Source of the DNA: Salipiger sp. H15
GTDB lineage: Bacteria; Pseudomonadota; Alphaproteobacteria; Rhodobacterales; Rhodobacteraceae
Length of the DNA: 64,000 nucleotides
Assembly: GCF_040409955.1 (NCBI RefSeq)
Contig: NZ_CP123385.1
Span: 186,001-250,000, forward strand
Reading direction: 5' to 3'
Shown: in pieces, positions 42,846 through 51,602 of the stretch
How positions within the stretch are numbered: position 1 is the first letter of the stretch
How the letters are laid out: every line of letters begins with the position of its first letter
Notes under the pieces: model-generated
Database searches by the model: none
Told to the model about the DNA's origin: nothing
What the model saw: the letters and a program-made list of their open reading frames with translations, nothing else
Position numbers and translations under genes: made by a program

Positions 42846-43724
42846 GTGTCCAAGTCGTCCAAGCCCTTCGACGGCGCGATCAGCGCCTATTTCGAGAAGA
42901 CGGCCCCGAAGGATATCCGCGAGGCCATCCACCGCGCCGACAAGGACGAGGTCCTGTCGCCCAGCTATCCCTATTCCGAGGAGATGAAGGGCAAGACCTA
43001 CGACAAGCAGATGAAGGCGCTGCAGATCGAGCTGATGAAGCTGCAGCGCCACGTCAAGGCCAGCGGCGAGCGCATCGCCATCCTCTTCGAGGGGCGCGAC
43101 GCCGCCGGCAAGGGCGGCACGATCAACCGCTTCACGCTGAACCTCAACCCGCGCGGCGCGCGGGTGGTGGCGCTGTCGAAGCCCTCGGACACCGAGGCGA
43201 CGCAATGGTACCTGCAGCGCTACATCGACCACCTGCCCGCCGGTGGCGAGATCGTCTTCTTCGACCGCAGCTGGTACAACCGGGGCGTGGTCGAGAAGGT
43301 CTTCGGCTTCTGCACCGAGGAGCAGCGCGAGCATTTCTTCGCGCAGGTCCCCGACTTCGAGAAGATGCTGGTCGAGGAGGGCATCAAGCTCTTCAAGCTC
43401 TGGCTCAACGTCGGACGGGCCGAGCAGCTGCGCCGCTTCCTCGAGCGCGAGAGCGACCCGCTGAAGCAGTGGAAGCTCTCGTCCATCGACGTCGAGGGGC
43501 TGAAGCTCTGGGACGAGTACGGCGCGGCGATCCGCGAGACCCTGTCGCGCACGCACAGCGCCGCGGCGCCCTGGACGGTGATCCGCTCGGACGACAAGAA
43601 GCGCGCCCGCATCGCCGCGATCCGCCACGTGCTGAGCCATCTCGACTATGACAACAAGGACGAGGCCAATGTCGGCGTGCCCGACCCGAAGATCGCCGGA
43701 GGTCCCGAAGTCTGGGATGGCTAA
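42846..43724 (+). CDS. ppk2: Polyphosphate kinase 2
   Basis: 292 residues from GTG, with an AAGGA-like site in 'cgaaggacc' 13 bp upstream. Walker A '[15 protein letters not shown]' (81-95), '[19 protein letters not shown]' with the Walker B Asp-Arg, and the lid '[17 protein letters not shown]' are typical of single-domain class I PPK2. It makes nucleoside triphosphate from polyphosphate (or the reverse). The last 8 bp overlap the start of a TetR gene, an unusual pairing. Confidence 0.94.
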   Translation: MSKSSKPFDGAISAYFEKTAPKDIREAIHRADKDEVLSPSYPYSEEMKGKTYDKQMKALQIELMKLQRHVKASGERIAILFEGRDAAGKGGTINRFTLNLNPRGARVVALSKPSDTEATQWYLQRYIDHLPAGGEIVFFDRSWYNRGVVEKVFGFCTEEQREHFFAQVPDFEKMLVEEGIKLFKLWLNVGRAEQLRRFLERESDPLKQWKLSSIDVEGLKLWDEYGAAIRETLSRTHSAAAPWTVIRSDDKKRARIAAIRHVLSHLDYDNKDEANVGVPDPKIAGGPEVWDG

Positions 43725-44334
43725 ACGCGGCTACCACCACGGAAATCTCCGCCAGGCCCTGGTCGAGGCGGCGCTGGAACTGATCGAGGAAAAGGGCCCG
43801 GCCGGCTTCACCCTGTCGGAGGCGGCGAAACGCGCCGGGGTCACCCCCGCCGCGGTCTACCGGCATTTCTCGGGGCGCGAGGATCTCATCGCCGAGGCGG
43901 CCCGGCAGGGCTACGAGATCTTCGGCGACCTCATGCAATACGCCTATGACAGCGGCCAGCCCTCGGCGCTCTCGGCCTTCGAGGCGACGGGCCGGGCCTA
44001 TCTCGCCTTCGCCCGCCGCTACCCGGGGCACTACATCGCCATGTTCGAAAGCGGCGTGTCGGTGAACCACTCGCCGGAACTGGCCGCGGCCTCGCGCCAT
44101 GCCCGCGGCGTGCTCGAGCGCGCCGCCTCGGATCTGTCGCAGCACATCCCGCCCGAGAAGCGCCCGCCCGCCTCGATGTTCTCGGCCCATATCTGGGCGA
44201 TGAGCCACGGCGTGGTCGAGCTCTTCGCGCGCAACTCGCCCGGCACGCAGTCGCCCTTCCCGGCGGACGAGCTGCTGGAATCGGGCATCGGCATCTACCT
44301 GCGCGGCCTCGGGCTGATCCCGCCCGACCAGTAG
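43717..44334 (+). CDS. TetR family regulator
   Basis: 205 residues. HTH '[31 protein letters not shown]' (parts, about 28-60), then a helical ligand domain of the WHG/TetR_C type ('[18 protein letters not shown]'). It begins inside the ppk2 gene with an 8-bp overlap and a GGAGG at 43698. No obvious operator was found; the target may be ppk2 itself. Confidence 0.92.
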   Translation: MAKRGYHHGNLRQALVEAALELIEEKGPAGFTLSEAAKRAGVTPAAVYRHFSGREDLIAEAARQGYEIFGDLMQYAYDSGQPSALSAFEATGRAYLAFARRYPGHYIAMFESGVSVNHSPELAAASRHARGVLERAASDLSQHIPPEKRPPASMFSAHIWAMSHGVVELFARNSPGTQSPFPADELLESGIGIYLRGLGLIPPDQ

Positions 44335-44422
44335 AGTTTTCCTCCCTGCGGAACTATCCCGGGGACGCCGCCCCCGGCGGCGGGGGCAACGCCTCCGACG
44401 AGCCCAGCACCAGGACCGGACC

Positions 44423-45286
44423 ATGACCCAAAAGACCTTCTTCCTCGGCCTCGGCGGCCAGAAATGCGGCTCCACCTGGATCCAGGCCTACCTGAACCGG
44501 CAGGAGGGCAGCGACTTCGGCCGACTCGGCGAATACCAGGTCTGGGAACACCAGCTCGGCGGCGTCTTCGCCCGCTACAGCGTGCCCGTGCCGCCGCTGA
44601 GGGAGCGCCTGCGCGCCGGGATCAAGACCCGCTTCGGCGCGGACGAGCCCGCGCAGCACCTGCGCTGGCGGCTGCAAGCCGACCCCGAGGCCTATTTCGA
44701 CTATTTCGCCGGGCTGCTCGAGCGCCCCGGCACGCTGCGAACCGGCGACATCACCCCCTCCTACGCCGCCCTGCCCGCCGAGACGCTGGCACGCATCCGC
44801 GACGGGTTTGCCAGGCGCGGCATCGCGGTGAAGGCGATCTTCTCGATGCGCGACCCGGTGGACCGGCTGCGCTCGCACCTGCGCATGGAGATGGAAAAGG
44901 GCCGGCTGCCGCTGGCGCAGGACAACACCGACCCGCTGCGCGCCTTCTACGCCTCGCCCGAGGCCGAGGCCCGCAGCCGTTACGACCGCACGCTTTCGGC
45001 GCTCGAGCAGGTCTTCTCGCCCGCCGACCTGCACCTGCCGCTTTTCGAAACGCTGTTCACCGACGCGGGCATCGCCGCGCTCGCGAGTTTTGCCGGGGTC
45101 CCGGCCGAACGCGGCAGCGGCACGACCAAGGTCAATGCCCGCTCCACCGGCAGCAAGGTGCCCGAGGCGCTTGCAGCCGAGATCGCCGCGCATTACGCCC
45201 CGGTCTACGCGGCCGTCTACGCACGGCTTCCCAATGCCCGCGAGCTCTGGCCCTCGGCCCGGCTGCTCGACCGCCCCGGAGAGTGA
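44423..45286 (+). CDS. Sulfotransferase-like protein
   Basis: 287 residues. The 5'-phosphosulfate loop is 'GLGGQKCGSTWIQAYL' at the N-terminus and the 3'-phosphate region 'SMRDPVDRLRSHLRMEME' near residue 145; together they define PAPS-dependent sulfotransferases. The rest of the protein is not close to a specific subfamily. Followed 1 bp later by a second, different sulfotransferase, so it is likely that both modify the same surface glycan. ATG follows GGACC, a weak site. Confidence 0.82.
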   Translation: MTQKTFFLGLGGQKCGSTWIQAYLNRQEGSDFGRLGEYQVWEHQLGGVFARYSVPVPPLRERLRAGIKTRFGADEPAQHLRWRLQADPEAYFDYFAGLLERPGTLRTGDITPSYAALPAETLARIRDGFARRGIAVKAIFSMRDPVDRLRSHLRMEMEKGRLPLAQDNTDPLRAFYASPEAEARSRYDRTLSALEQVFSPADLHLPLFETLFTDAGIAALASFAGVPAERGSGTTKVNARSTGSKVPEALAAEIAAHYAPVYAAVYARLPNARELWPSARLLDRPGE

Positions 45287-45287
45287 G

Positions 45288-46073
45288 ATGATCCTCAGCC
45301 ACAAGCACCGCTTCATCTTCCTGCACTGCCGCAAGACCGCCGGAAGCTCGATCTGCGTGTCGCTGGCGCGTGTGCTGGGGCCGGACGACCTGCAGCTGAG
45401 CGGACTTCAGGAAAGCTTCGAGGCCGGGATCGCCACCCCCGCCCGCGTGCTGCGCGAGGCGAAGGACGAGCTGAAGAGCGGCGGCGGCAGCCTCAAGGAC
45501 CGGCTCGCGCTGGAGGGGTTGCTTGGCGGCGCACGGCAGAACAAGGCGATGATCCGGCTCATCAAGGCGCATTACGAGCCGAGGCTCGGCGCGCGCCCGC
45601 AGCACGCCCATGCCTCCGAACTCAGGGCCTGCTTCCCGGAGGAATGGGAGCGCTACGCGAAGTTCTGCGTGGTGCGCAATCCCTGGGACAAGACCGTCTC
45701 GGACTACTTCTGGCGCACCAAGGGCCGCAGCGATCCGCCGAGCTTCGAGCGTTTCGTCCACGCGCTGCGCGACGGCGACGAGCTCGGCGGGATGGTGCTG
45801 CCGGAGTACCACGACAACTGGCCGCTCTACACCATCGATGACCGGATCGTCGCCGACCGGGTGGTGCGTTTCGAGACCCTCGCCGAGGATCTCAAGGACA
45901 CCTGCGCCGCGCTGGATATCCCCTTCGACGGCTGGCTGCCGCGCGCCAAGGGCTCGTACCGGCCGAAGAGCGGCAAGACCGGCGACACCCGCAGCCTCTA
46001 CACCCCCGAGCTGCAGCGCATCGTCGGCACGCTCTACGAAAAGGAAATCGAGGCCTTCGGCTACACGTTCTGA
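45288..46073 (+). CDS. Sulfotransferase family 2-like protein
   Basis: 261 residues. 'FIFLHCRKTAGSSICVSLAR' is the PAPS loop as in heparan/chondroitin-type sulfotransferases, and 'FCVVRNPWDKTVSDYFWRTK' the second PAPS motif, 'VVRFETLAEDL' the conserved strand. Gene starts one base after the previous stop. Its 3' end overlaps the converging glycosyltransferase by 13 bp. Golgi-type in eukaryotes; here probably a cytosolic enzyme of exopolysaccharide or lipid sulfation. Confidence 0.85.
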   Translation: MILSHKHRFIFLHCRKTAGSSICVSLARVLGPDDLQLSGLQESFEAGIATPARVLREAKDELKSGGGSLKDRLALEGLLGGARQNKAMIRLIKAHYEPRLGARPQHAHASELRACFPEEWERYAKFCVVRNPWDKTVSDYFWRTKGRSDPPSFERFVHALRDGDELGGMVLPEYHDNWPLYTIDDRIVADRVVRFETLAEDLKDTCAALDIPFDGWLPRAKGSYRPKSGKTGDTRSLYTPELQRIVGTLYEKEIEAFGYTF

Positions 46074-47140
46074 GCCGGGGCCGCGGACGCAGGCGTTTCG
46101 GGCCAGAGCATCAGCCCGCAGTCGATCAGCTGCCGCGGGTCCTCGTAGACGGTGCTCGCCGGGGAAAGGAAGGCGTCCGGCGCCTCGGCCATGGCCGCCA
46201 GCAGCCGCGCGTAGCCGTGGTACTTGCGCGAGCCGTTGGCATAGCTGCCCCAGTCCATCGCCCGCCGGATCTTCGCCGCGAACTGCGCGGTAAAGACGAA
46301 ATGCGCGATCACCGGCATCACCGTCGCGCTCGGCGCACGGTTGGTGTTGTGGGTGCCGACCATGTAGGTCTCGGCGGAATGGCAGACGATCGGCGTCTTG
46401 TGCCGGGGCGAGCCGAAGGGCTGTGGCGCCGGGCTACGGCCGAGCAGCCGGTTCAGCCAGCCCTTCGGCGCCTCGGGCTCCGGCTCGATCCCGAACCGCG
46501 CCATCAGCGCCATGGACTTGCTGGGCGCGACGAACTCCGGCCGCACCGCCCCCGGCGCCAGCTTCAGCAGCGGCTCGGCCTCGAAACAGGGTGAGGCGCG
46601 CAGCAGGTCCGCCAGGTTCGCGGGCGGGCGCGGATCGTCGAAGGCCGAGAGGTCGCGCGGGAAGAACTCAACCACCGGCGCCACCGCCGCCACGTCGCCC
46701 GCGGCGGCAAGGTGTTCGGCCAGCGCGCCGATCGTCGCGACCCCCGGCGGCAACAGCAGGAACTCGTCGGCATCGACGTAGGTGACGAAACGCCCCGGCA
46801 TCAGGAACAGCGGGATGGCGCCCTTGAAGTAGATCCCCGCGCGGGTCTTCTTGCGCTTGCCCTCGGGGTCGCGGACCTCGATCGGGTCGCCGTAGCGCAG
46901 GTCCGAGCGTATGCGGATGCAATCGGGCTGGGCGTCGAGATAGTCTGTGGTCCCGTCCGTCGAGCCGTCATCGACGATGATGAACTGCGTGACGCCGATA
47001 CTGCGGTAATGGTCGAAGAAGGCCGGGGCGAAATACATCTCGTCCCGAAAGATCGAGAAGACCGTGGTCCGCTCCGGGTCGACCGCCGGACCGATCAGCT
47101 CGAGATGCGCGCCGACGTCCTTGAACTCGAGAGGTTGCAT
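46061..47140 (-). CDS. Glycosyltransferase family 2-like protein
   Basis: 359 residues. 'QFIIVDDGSTDGTTDYLDA' is the nucleotide-sugar site and 'FVTYVDADEFLLLPPG' the DxD metal site; 'TVFSIFRDEMYFAPAFFDHY' is the N-terminal strand typical of GT2/GT92-like enzymes. No membrane spans. C-terminal part with 'NRAPSATVMPVIAHFVF' is specific to this group. Upstream 115 bp before the next gene; the ends of this gene and the sulfotransferase overlap. Suggests a surface glycan locus. Confidence 0.88.
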   Translation of the reverse strand: MQPLEFKDVGAHLELIGPAVDPERTTVFSIFRDEMYFAPAFFDHYRSIGVTQFIIVDDGSTDGTTDYLDAQPDCIRIRSDLRYGDPIEVRDPEGKRKKTRAGIYFKGAIPLFLMPGRFVTYVDADEFLLLPPGVATIGALAEHLAAAGDVAAVAPVVEFFPRDLSAFDDPRPPANLADLLRASPCFEAEPLLKLAPGAVRPEFVAPSKSMALMARFGIEPEPEAPKGWLNRLLGRSPAPQPFGSPRHKTPIVCHSAETYMVGTHNTNRAPSATVMPVIAHFVFTAQFAAKIRRAMDWGSYANGSRKYHGYARLLAAMAEAPDAFLSPASTVYEDPRQLIDCGLMLWPETPASAAPAQNV

Positions 47141-47255
47141 TGGGCTCCACGCATCCGTTGTTCTGGCGAACCTCATACGCCATCCGGGGGCCGGAGCGCC
47201 ACCGCCGCGGGCGAAGTTTTTCCGCGGGTCGCGGCACGCGCGGTCAGGGACGCGG

Positions 47256-48068
47256 TCAGGGGCGTGACAGCGGCCGCGGCGCGGGCGCCTTCGGAACCTC
47301 CGGCACCGGCCAGCCGGCGCGGCGGCGCCGCATGAGCCATTGCACCGCCCAGGGTGCAAGCGCGATGAGCCGCGCCATGCGCCGCCACTCCGCCCGCTTG
47401 CGCGTCTTGCGCCCGAGGTTCTTGTAATGCAGCACCTTGCCGGTGCGCCGTGCGGTGTCGTTGTAGACGCGCGCATCGAGCCGCGCGAGCGACAGCCCGT
47501 CCACCGTCTCGAGCCCCGGCGCGGGCACCATCTCCCACGCCTCCAGCAGCTGCGACATGGCGCGCTGGTCCGACATCTCGCTCCCGGCACAGAGCCGGGC
47601 CCATGTGTCGAGCATCTTCTGCGCGGGTTCGGTCGCGGCAAAATAGAGCAGCCCCGCGTTGATCGTGCCGTTGTCGGCAAGCTGCTCGCGGGCGATCTCG
47701 TTGGGGTGGCGCGGCGTGACCGCGAGGTCGGCACCGAGAAAGTCGGCGGGGGTCAGCGGCTCAGTCAGCAGCATGTCGGCGTCGAGATAGAGGCAGGCCC
47801 TGCCCGTCCGGGCAATGGCATGGCGGATCGCCCCGGGCTTGTGGGTGGTCCGGATGAAGCCCTTGGGATCGAGCGCCTTGTACGAGGCATCGGTGTCGAT
47901 CCGCACCAGCTCGGAGCGGAGCTGCGCGCGCTGCGCCTCGGTCATCCCGAGGTCGTAGATCACCGGGTAGCGGCCCTGGATGCGCAGGACGTTGTCCTCG
48001 AACACCTGCACGACCTCGAAGAAGCCCGAGTCGGCGCAGGTGATGATGTCCAGATCCGACGCTGCCAT
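47256..48068 (-). CDS. Putative nucleotide-diphospho-sugar (glycosyl)transferase
   Basis: 270 residues. 'IITCADSGFFEVVQVFEDN' begins the fold, 'ACLYLDADMLLTEPLTPADF' holds the DxD motif, and 'DNGTINAGLLYFAATEPA' the typical acceptor part, as in GT8-like nucleotide-diphospho-sugar transferases. A GGGAGG site is 7 bp before the ATG. Same strand as the GT2 gene, 115 bp upstream of it, so they probably form one transcript. Confidence 0.83.
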   Translation of the reverse strand: MAASDLDIITCADSGFFEVVQVFEDNVLRIQGRYPVIYDLGMTEAQRAQLRSELVRIDTDASYKALDPKGFIRTTHKPGAIRHAIARTGRACLYLDADMLLTEPLTPADFLGADLAVTPRHPNEIAREQLADNGTINAGLLYFAATEPAQKMLDTWARLCAGSEMSDQRAMSQLLEAWEMVPAPGLETVDGLSLARLDARVYNDTARRTGKVLHYKNLGRKTRKRAEWRRMARLIALAPWAVQWLMRRRRAGWPVPEVPKAPAPRPLSRP

Positions 48069-48093
48069 GTGATCCTCCCGCATGGCCGACCCC

Positions 48094-48134
48094 CCAAAAC
48101 GAAACAAGGGCCACGTCGCGAAACGAGGCCCTTG
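48094..48134 (-). terminator. Terminator of rplM-rpsI
   Basis: Read on the minus strand, CAAGGGCC pairs with GGCCCTTG around a 14-base loop, followed by TTTCGTTTTGGGGGG. It lies between rpsI and the start of the glycosyltransferase gene. Confidence 0.8.
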
Positions 48135-48156
48135 CTCTTTGGAATGTCCCGTAAGC

Positions 48157-48645
48157 TTAGCGCTTCGAGAACTGGAAGCTGCGGCGAGCCTTGCGCTTAC
48201 CGAACTTCTTACGCTCGACGACGCGGCTGTCGCGGGTCAGGAAGCCTGCGGCTTTCAGCGCGCTGCGCAGCGACGGATCGAAGAGCTGCAGGGCTTTCGA
48301 GATGCCGTGCTTGACTGCACCGGCCTGGCCCGAGAGACCGCCGCCCTTGACGGTGGCGTAGACGTCGAACTGGTCCTCGACACCTGCGATGGTGAAGGGC
48401 TGGCGCAGGATCATCTGCAGCACGGGGCGTGCGAAGTAGACGGACTGTTCCTTGCCGTTCACCACGACCTTGCCGGAGCCCGGCTTGATCCAGACGCGGG
48501 CAACCGCGTCCTTCCGCTTGCCGGTCGCGTAGGAACGGCCGAGCGCGTCACGGACGGGCTCGCGCGGGGTTTCGACGACTGCGGGAGCAGTTTCGATGCC
48601 GGCTGCGGCGCCGAGCTCTTCCAGGGAGTTGATCTGATCGGCCAT
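48157..48645 (-). CDS. rpsI: 30S ribosomal protein S9
   Basis: 162 residues, with the alphaproteobacterial N-terminal extension (about 30 residues). '[18 protein letters not shown]' and the tail '[11 protein letters not shown]' that reaches the P-site tRNA are typical. Two bases after rplM, as in most bacteria. Confidence 0.99.
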   Translation of the reverse strand: MADQINSLEELGAAAGIETAPAVVETPREPVRDALGRSYATGKRKDAVARVWIKPGSGKVVVNGKEQSVYFARPVLQMILRQPFTIAGVEDQFDVYATVKGGGLSGQAGAVKHGISKALQLFDPSLRSALKAAGFLTRDSRVVERKKFGKRKARRSFQFSKR

Positions 48646-48647
48646 GA

Positions 48648-49106
48648 TTACACCCGGGTGTTTTTCTTGTTCATCGACTTGACGTCCAGCACTTCCGGCG
48701 ACTGTGCCTCGTGCGGATGCGCCGCGCCTGCGTAGATGCGCAGGTTGGTCAGTTGCTTGCGCGACAGGCGGTTGCCCGGCAGCATGCGCTTGACGGCCTG
48801 GAACACGACGCGCTCGGGGTGTGCACCCTCGAGGATCTGGGCCTTGGTGCGGGACTTGATGCCGCCCGGGTGGCCGGTGTGCCAGTAGAAGTGCTCTTCA
48901 CGCTTCTTGCCGGTCATCTGCACCTTGTCGGCGTTGATGACGATGACATTGTCGCCCATGTCCATGTGCGGGGTGAAGGTGGCCATGTGCTTGCCGCGCA
49001 GACGCATGGCGATGATCGAGGCGAGACGGCCGAGAACGACGCCTTCCGCGTCGATCACGATCCATTTCTTCTCGATGTCTGCAGGAGTCGCAGAGAAGGT
49101 TTTCAT
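48648..49106 (-). CDS. rplM: 50S ribosomal protein L13
   Basis: 152 residues from '[15 protein letters not shown]'; earlier starts add only unrelated residues. '[20 protein letters not shown]', '[18 protein letters not shown]' and '[13 protein letters not shown]' are conserved. First gene of the L13-S9 operon; a consensus promoter lies 63 bp upstream. Confidence 0.99.
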   Translation of the reverse strand: MKTFSATPADIEKKWIVIDAEGVVLGRLASIIAMRLRGKHMATFTPHMDMGDNVIVINADKVQMTGKKREEHFYWHTGHPGGIKSRTKAQILEGAHPERVVFQAVKRMLPGNRLSRKQLTNLRIYAGAAHPHEAQSPEVLDVKSMNKKNTRV

Positions 49107-49168
49107 CGTGGTTGCCCTTGAGCTGTTCAAAGAGGACCCGCCTGGGGGGCCCGAATTCCGATGGGCGG

Positions 49169-49196
49169 GTTATAAGGCCGCCCACGGCACAGTCAA
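49169..49196 (-). promoter_or_regulatory. rplM-rpsI promoter
   Basis: On the minus strand TTGACT (49196-49191), 16 bp, TATAAC (49174-49169). Strong match to the sigma-70 consensus and well placed. An A/T-rich tract with two GTTTTTGC repeats lies just upstream (49221-49244) and could act as an UP element. Confidence 0.8.
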
Positions 49197-49244
49197 GCGG
49201 GTTGTTTTTTGATTTGTTTAGCAAAAACAGTGTCTTGCAAAAAC

Positions 49245-49258
49245 GGTATCAAAATACC
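49245..49258. promoter_or_regulatory. Inverted repeat GGTAT-CAAA-ATACC
   Basis: Perfect 5-bp arms, 49 bp upstream of the rplM -35. It shares 12-13 of 14 bases with the GTATCAATATACCC site in front of the MocR gene, so the same protein may bind both. Confidence 0.4.
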
Positions 49259-49284
49259 CCAACTATTTTCGGTGCCACCCCGCG

Positions 49285-50712
49285 TCAGACGATCATCTGC
49301 TCGGGCGGATCGTCCAGCAGACGCCGCAGCCGCAGGATCGCCTTCTCGAATTCCGCCAGCGGCACCTGCCCGTTCATGCCGATGCGCACCGCGTGCGGCG
49401 CAAAGGCGTCGCGCAGCGCGAAATCCTCCGCCGGGCGCACCTGCACCCCCTGCGCCTCGGCCGCCATGCAGAAGGCCGCCGCCCGCCAGCCCGCCGGCAG
49501 CCGCAGCCAGACGAAGGGCGCCTCCTCGCTCCAGCGCAGCTCGTGCCCGCCGAGGAAATTCACCGTGCTGCGCACGTAGAGCGCGTTGCGCTCGCGCACC
49601 GCCCGGACGATCTGCTTGGTCTCCTCGCGTGCCAGCAGGTCGGCGACGAGATCGGCAAGCGGCAGCGCGAGGCCGAAGAAGCCATACTCCGCCGCCCGCC
49701 GCAGGTCGCCCCGCCGCGCCCGGGGCGCGATGGCAAAGCCGACGCGCAGCCCCGGCGTCAGCGTCTTCGAGATCGACGAGACGAACCAGCCGAGGTCGGG
49801 CAGCATCGCCCGGTAGGTCTCGCAGCGCGCCTCGCCGAGGAAGGTGCTGTCATCCTCGAGGATGTGCAGCCCGCAGCTGCGCGCGACGTCGGCGATCTCG
49901 CGCCGGCGCTCGGGCGGGGTGACGATGGTGGTCGGGTTGTGCAGTTCGGGCGAGGTGCACAGGAGCTGCGCCTCGTGCTTGCGCGCCAGCTCCTGCAGCG
50001 CGTCGGGACGGATGCCCTGCGCATCCATCGGCACCGGCACCGGCTCGGCGCGCAGCAGCTCGGCGGCGCGGCGGAAACCGGGGTAGCAGAGCTCCTCGAC
50101 CAGCACCACCGGGCGCCGCCCGCGCAGCACCGCCTGCATGACCAGCGAGATGCCGTTCTGCGCGCCGTGGCTGAGCACCAGATCCTCGTGGTGCACCGGG
50201 CCCAGCGGCACGTCCGACAGCCAGTCGAGCGCCACCTGCCGCGCCGGCGCGAAGGCGCGGGTCGAGGGGTAGTTCATCAGCCCCGGCGCCGGGCGCACGG
50301 CGATCCGCGCCAGCGCCTCGCGCACCAGCGCGACCTGCCCGAGGTCGGGAATGCGCCCGGTGAAGAGGCTCACCATCCGGTCGCCCGACTCGGTCACCTC
50401 GCGCGGGCCGCTCTCGATCAGCAGCGGCGCGGCCTTCTGGAGCTCGCCGCGCACGAAGGTGCCGCGCCCGACCTCGGCGACCAGCGCGCCCTCGTCGGTG
50501 AGGATTGTATAGGCCCGCGCCACGGTGCCCGGCGTCATGCCGAGTCGCCATCCGAGGTCCCTCACCGGCGGAAGCCGCGTTCCGGCGGGCAGGTTCCCCT
50601 GCGTGATCCCCTCTCGCAAAGCGCCTGCGAGAGCACGATATTTCGGTCCGGATGCCTGATTTTCGAACAGTTCGAAAATTGTATCGGTGACAATGTTTTG
50701 CTCGACGGTCAT
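49285..50712 (-). CDS. MocR-type GntR regulator with aminotransferase domain
   Basis: 475 residues. N-terminal GntR winged helix 'LPPVRDLGWRLGMTPGTVARAYTIL' (parts, about 45-75) joined to a fold-type I PLP domain: Asp in the nucleotide pocket, the Schiff-base Lys in 'VSSISKTLTPGLRVGFAIAPR' (two parts), 'ELHNPTTIVTPPERRREIA' as substrate loop. MocR proteins use PLP as effector instead of catalysing transamination. ATG at 50712; longer open frame starts upstream at a GTA-rich region. Divergent from a DUF1127 gene with operator-like repeats between, a pairing common in alphaproteobacteria. Confidence 0.93.
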   Translation of the reverse strand: MTVEQNIVTDTIFELFENQASGPKYRALAGALREGITQGNLPAGTRLPPVRDLGWRLGMTPGTVARAYTILTDEGALVAEVGRGTFVRGELQKAAPLLIESGPREVTESGDRMVSLFTGRIPDLGQVALVREALARIAVRPAPGLMNYPSTRAFAPARQVALDWLSDVPLGPVHHEDLVLSHGAQNGISLVMQAVLRGRRPVVLVEELCYPGFRRAAELLRAEPVPVPMDAQGIRPDALQELARKHEAQLLCTSPELHNPTTIVTPPERRREIADVARSCGLHILEDDSTFLGEARCETYRAMLPDLGWFVSSISKTLTPGLRVGFAIAPRARRGDLRRAAEYGFFGLALPLADLVADLLAREETKQIVRAVRERNALYVRSTVNFLGGHELRWSEEAPFVWLRLPAGWRAAAFCMAAEAQGVQVRPAEDFALRDAFAPHAVRIGMNGQVPLAEFEKAILRLRRLLDDPPEQMIV

Positions 50713-50766
50713 TGGGGCACAATGTATCAATATACCCATGAGATCAAGATAATTGTACCGATACAA
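50679..50766. promoter_or_regulatory. MocR/DUF1127 operator region
   Basis: Three related inverted repeats: GTAT-CAAT-ATAC (50724-50735), TTGTA-CCGA-TACAA (50753-50766) and TTGTATCGGTGACAA (50679-50693, imperfect, inside the MocR coding start). Centres of the first two are 30 bp apart. The intergenic DNA here is AT-rich. Confidence 0.6.
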
Positions 50767-50782
50767 AACTGGAGACTTACCG

Positions 50783-51010
50783 ATGGCACTCGCCGCCCAT
50801 GCCCCGCTGATCGCCTATCTCGACGCGCAGAAACCGCTGCCGCCGTTTGCCGCGCTGGCGCTGCGCGTGGCGGTGGTGAGCGCGCAATGGTCCGAGCGTC
50901 GCCGCACCCGCCGTGCGCTGGTCGACCTCGACGATCACCTGCTGCGCGATGTCGGACTCGAACGGACCGCCGCCCTCCGGGAGGCGCGCCGCATGTTCTG
51001 GCAGGGCTGA
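50783..51010 (+). CDS. DUF1127 small protein
   Basis: 75 residues from the ATG with GGAG 9 bp upstream. 'ERRRTRRALVDLDDHLLRDVGLERTAALREARRMFWQ' (parts) is the DUF1127 core, an arginine-rich helix-turn-helix seen in phosphate- and virulence-related small regulatory proteins; some bind RNA. N-terminal half is an alanine-rich helix. Divergent from MocR, which probably controls it. Followed by a strong terminator. Confidence 0.92.
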   Translation: MALAAHAPLIAYLDAQKPLPPFAALALRVAVVSAQWSERRRTRRALVDLDDHLLRDVGLERTAALREARRMFWQG

Positions 51011-51040
51011 TCCCCGGACCTGACAGGACCTCTTCCCCTG

Positions 51041-51072
51041 GGCGCGAGGCACACCCTCGCGCCTTTTTTCTT
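51041..51072 (+). terminator. Rho-independent terminator after DUF1127 gene
   Basis: GGCGCGAGG/CCTCGCGCC with a 5-base loop, followed by TTTTTTC. One of the best in the window. Confidence 0.9.
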
Positions 51073-51135
51073 TTCCGCCCCTGCCCGCCCCCGCCAGCCC
51101 CTGCCCGGCGCCGCGCCGCCCGCACTGCCGGGCAG

Positions 51136-51157
51136 GCGTATTTGGAAAGAGAAGAAG
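51136..51157 (+). repeat. Dispersed intergenic motif, copy 2
   Basis: GCGTATTTGGAAAGAGAAGA followed by AG. Identical over 22 bases to the copy at 62547, 88% like the copy at 55513 on the opposite strand. Confidence 0.7.
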
Positions 51158-51244
51158 CCGGATGCGGCGCCGCCTTTTGCGGCGTGACCCGCGCCGCGCG
51201 CCGGGCTATGCTCGGCCGGTTTCCGCAGCAGCAGCACCCCCGCC

Positions 51245-51547
51245 ATGGATCACCCGCTCATCGACCTGATCAACGCCCGCATCGCCAAGGCCGAGGCCGA
51301 GGGCGCCTTCGACAACCTGCCGGGCGCGGGCCGGCGGTTGCCCGACTGCGACGATCCCGAGAACGCCGTGCTGACCCGCATCCTCAAGGACAACGGCGCC
51401 GTGCCGCAGGCGGTGGCGCTCTCGCGCGAGCTCGCCGCGCTGCGCGAGGAGCTGCGCGAGGCCTCGGACCGCGACGCGCGCCGGCGGCTCATCCAGGACA
51501 TGTCGCTGCTCGAGACGAAGCTGGAGATCGCACGCAAGTCTCGATAA
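51245..51547 (+). CDS. DUF1992 (DnaJ-associated) protein
   Basis: 100 residues: 'LIDLINARIAKAEAEGAFDNLPGAGRRLPDCDD' (in parts) and 'VLTRILKDNGAVPQAV' match the DUF1992/DnaJC28 N-terminal domain; the C-terminal half is a coiled-coil-like helix. No J-domain is present. Function unknown. The region 51158-51244 before it shows nothing I can name. Confidence 0.88.
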   Translation: MDHPLIDLINARIAKAEAEGAFDNLPGAGRRLPDCDDPENAVLTRILKDNGAVPQAVALSRELAALREELREASDRDARRRLIQDMSLLETKLEIARKSR

Positions 51548-51602
51548 AGCTTGGTTTATCCTCCCCGCCATGCCAGAGTTCGCGCAAGGCAGGGGAGCGC
51601 GC

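Noticed and set aside
44370..44390. GC-rich inverted repeat as terminator of the TetR gene
   Set aside because: GCCCCC/GGGGGC is expected by chance in such GC-rich sequence and no T-run follows.
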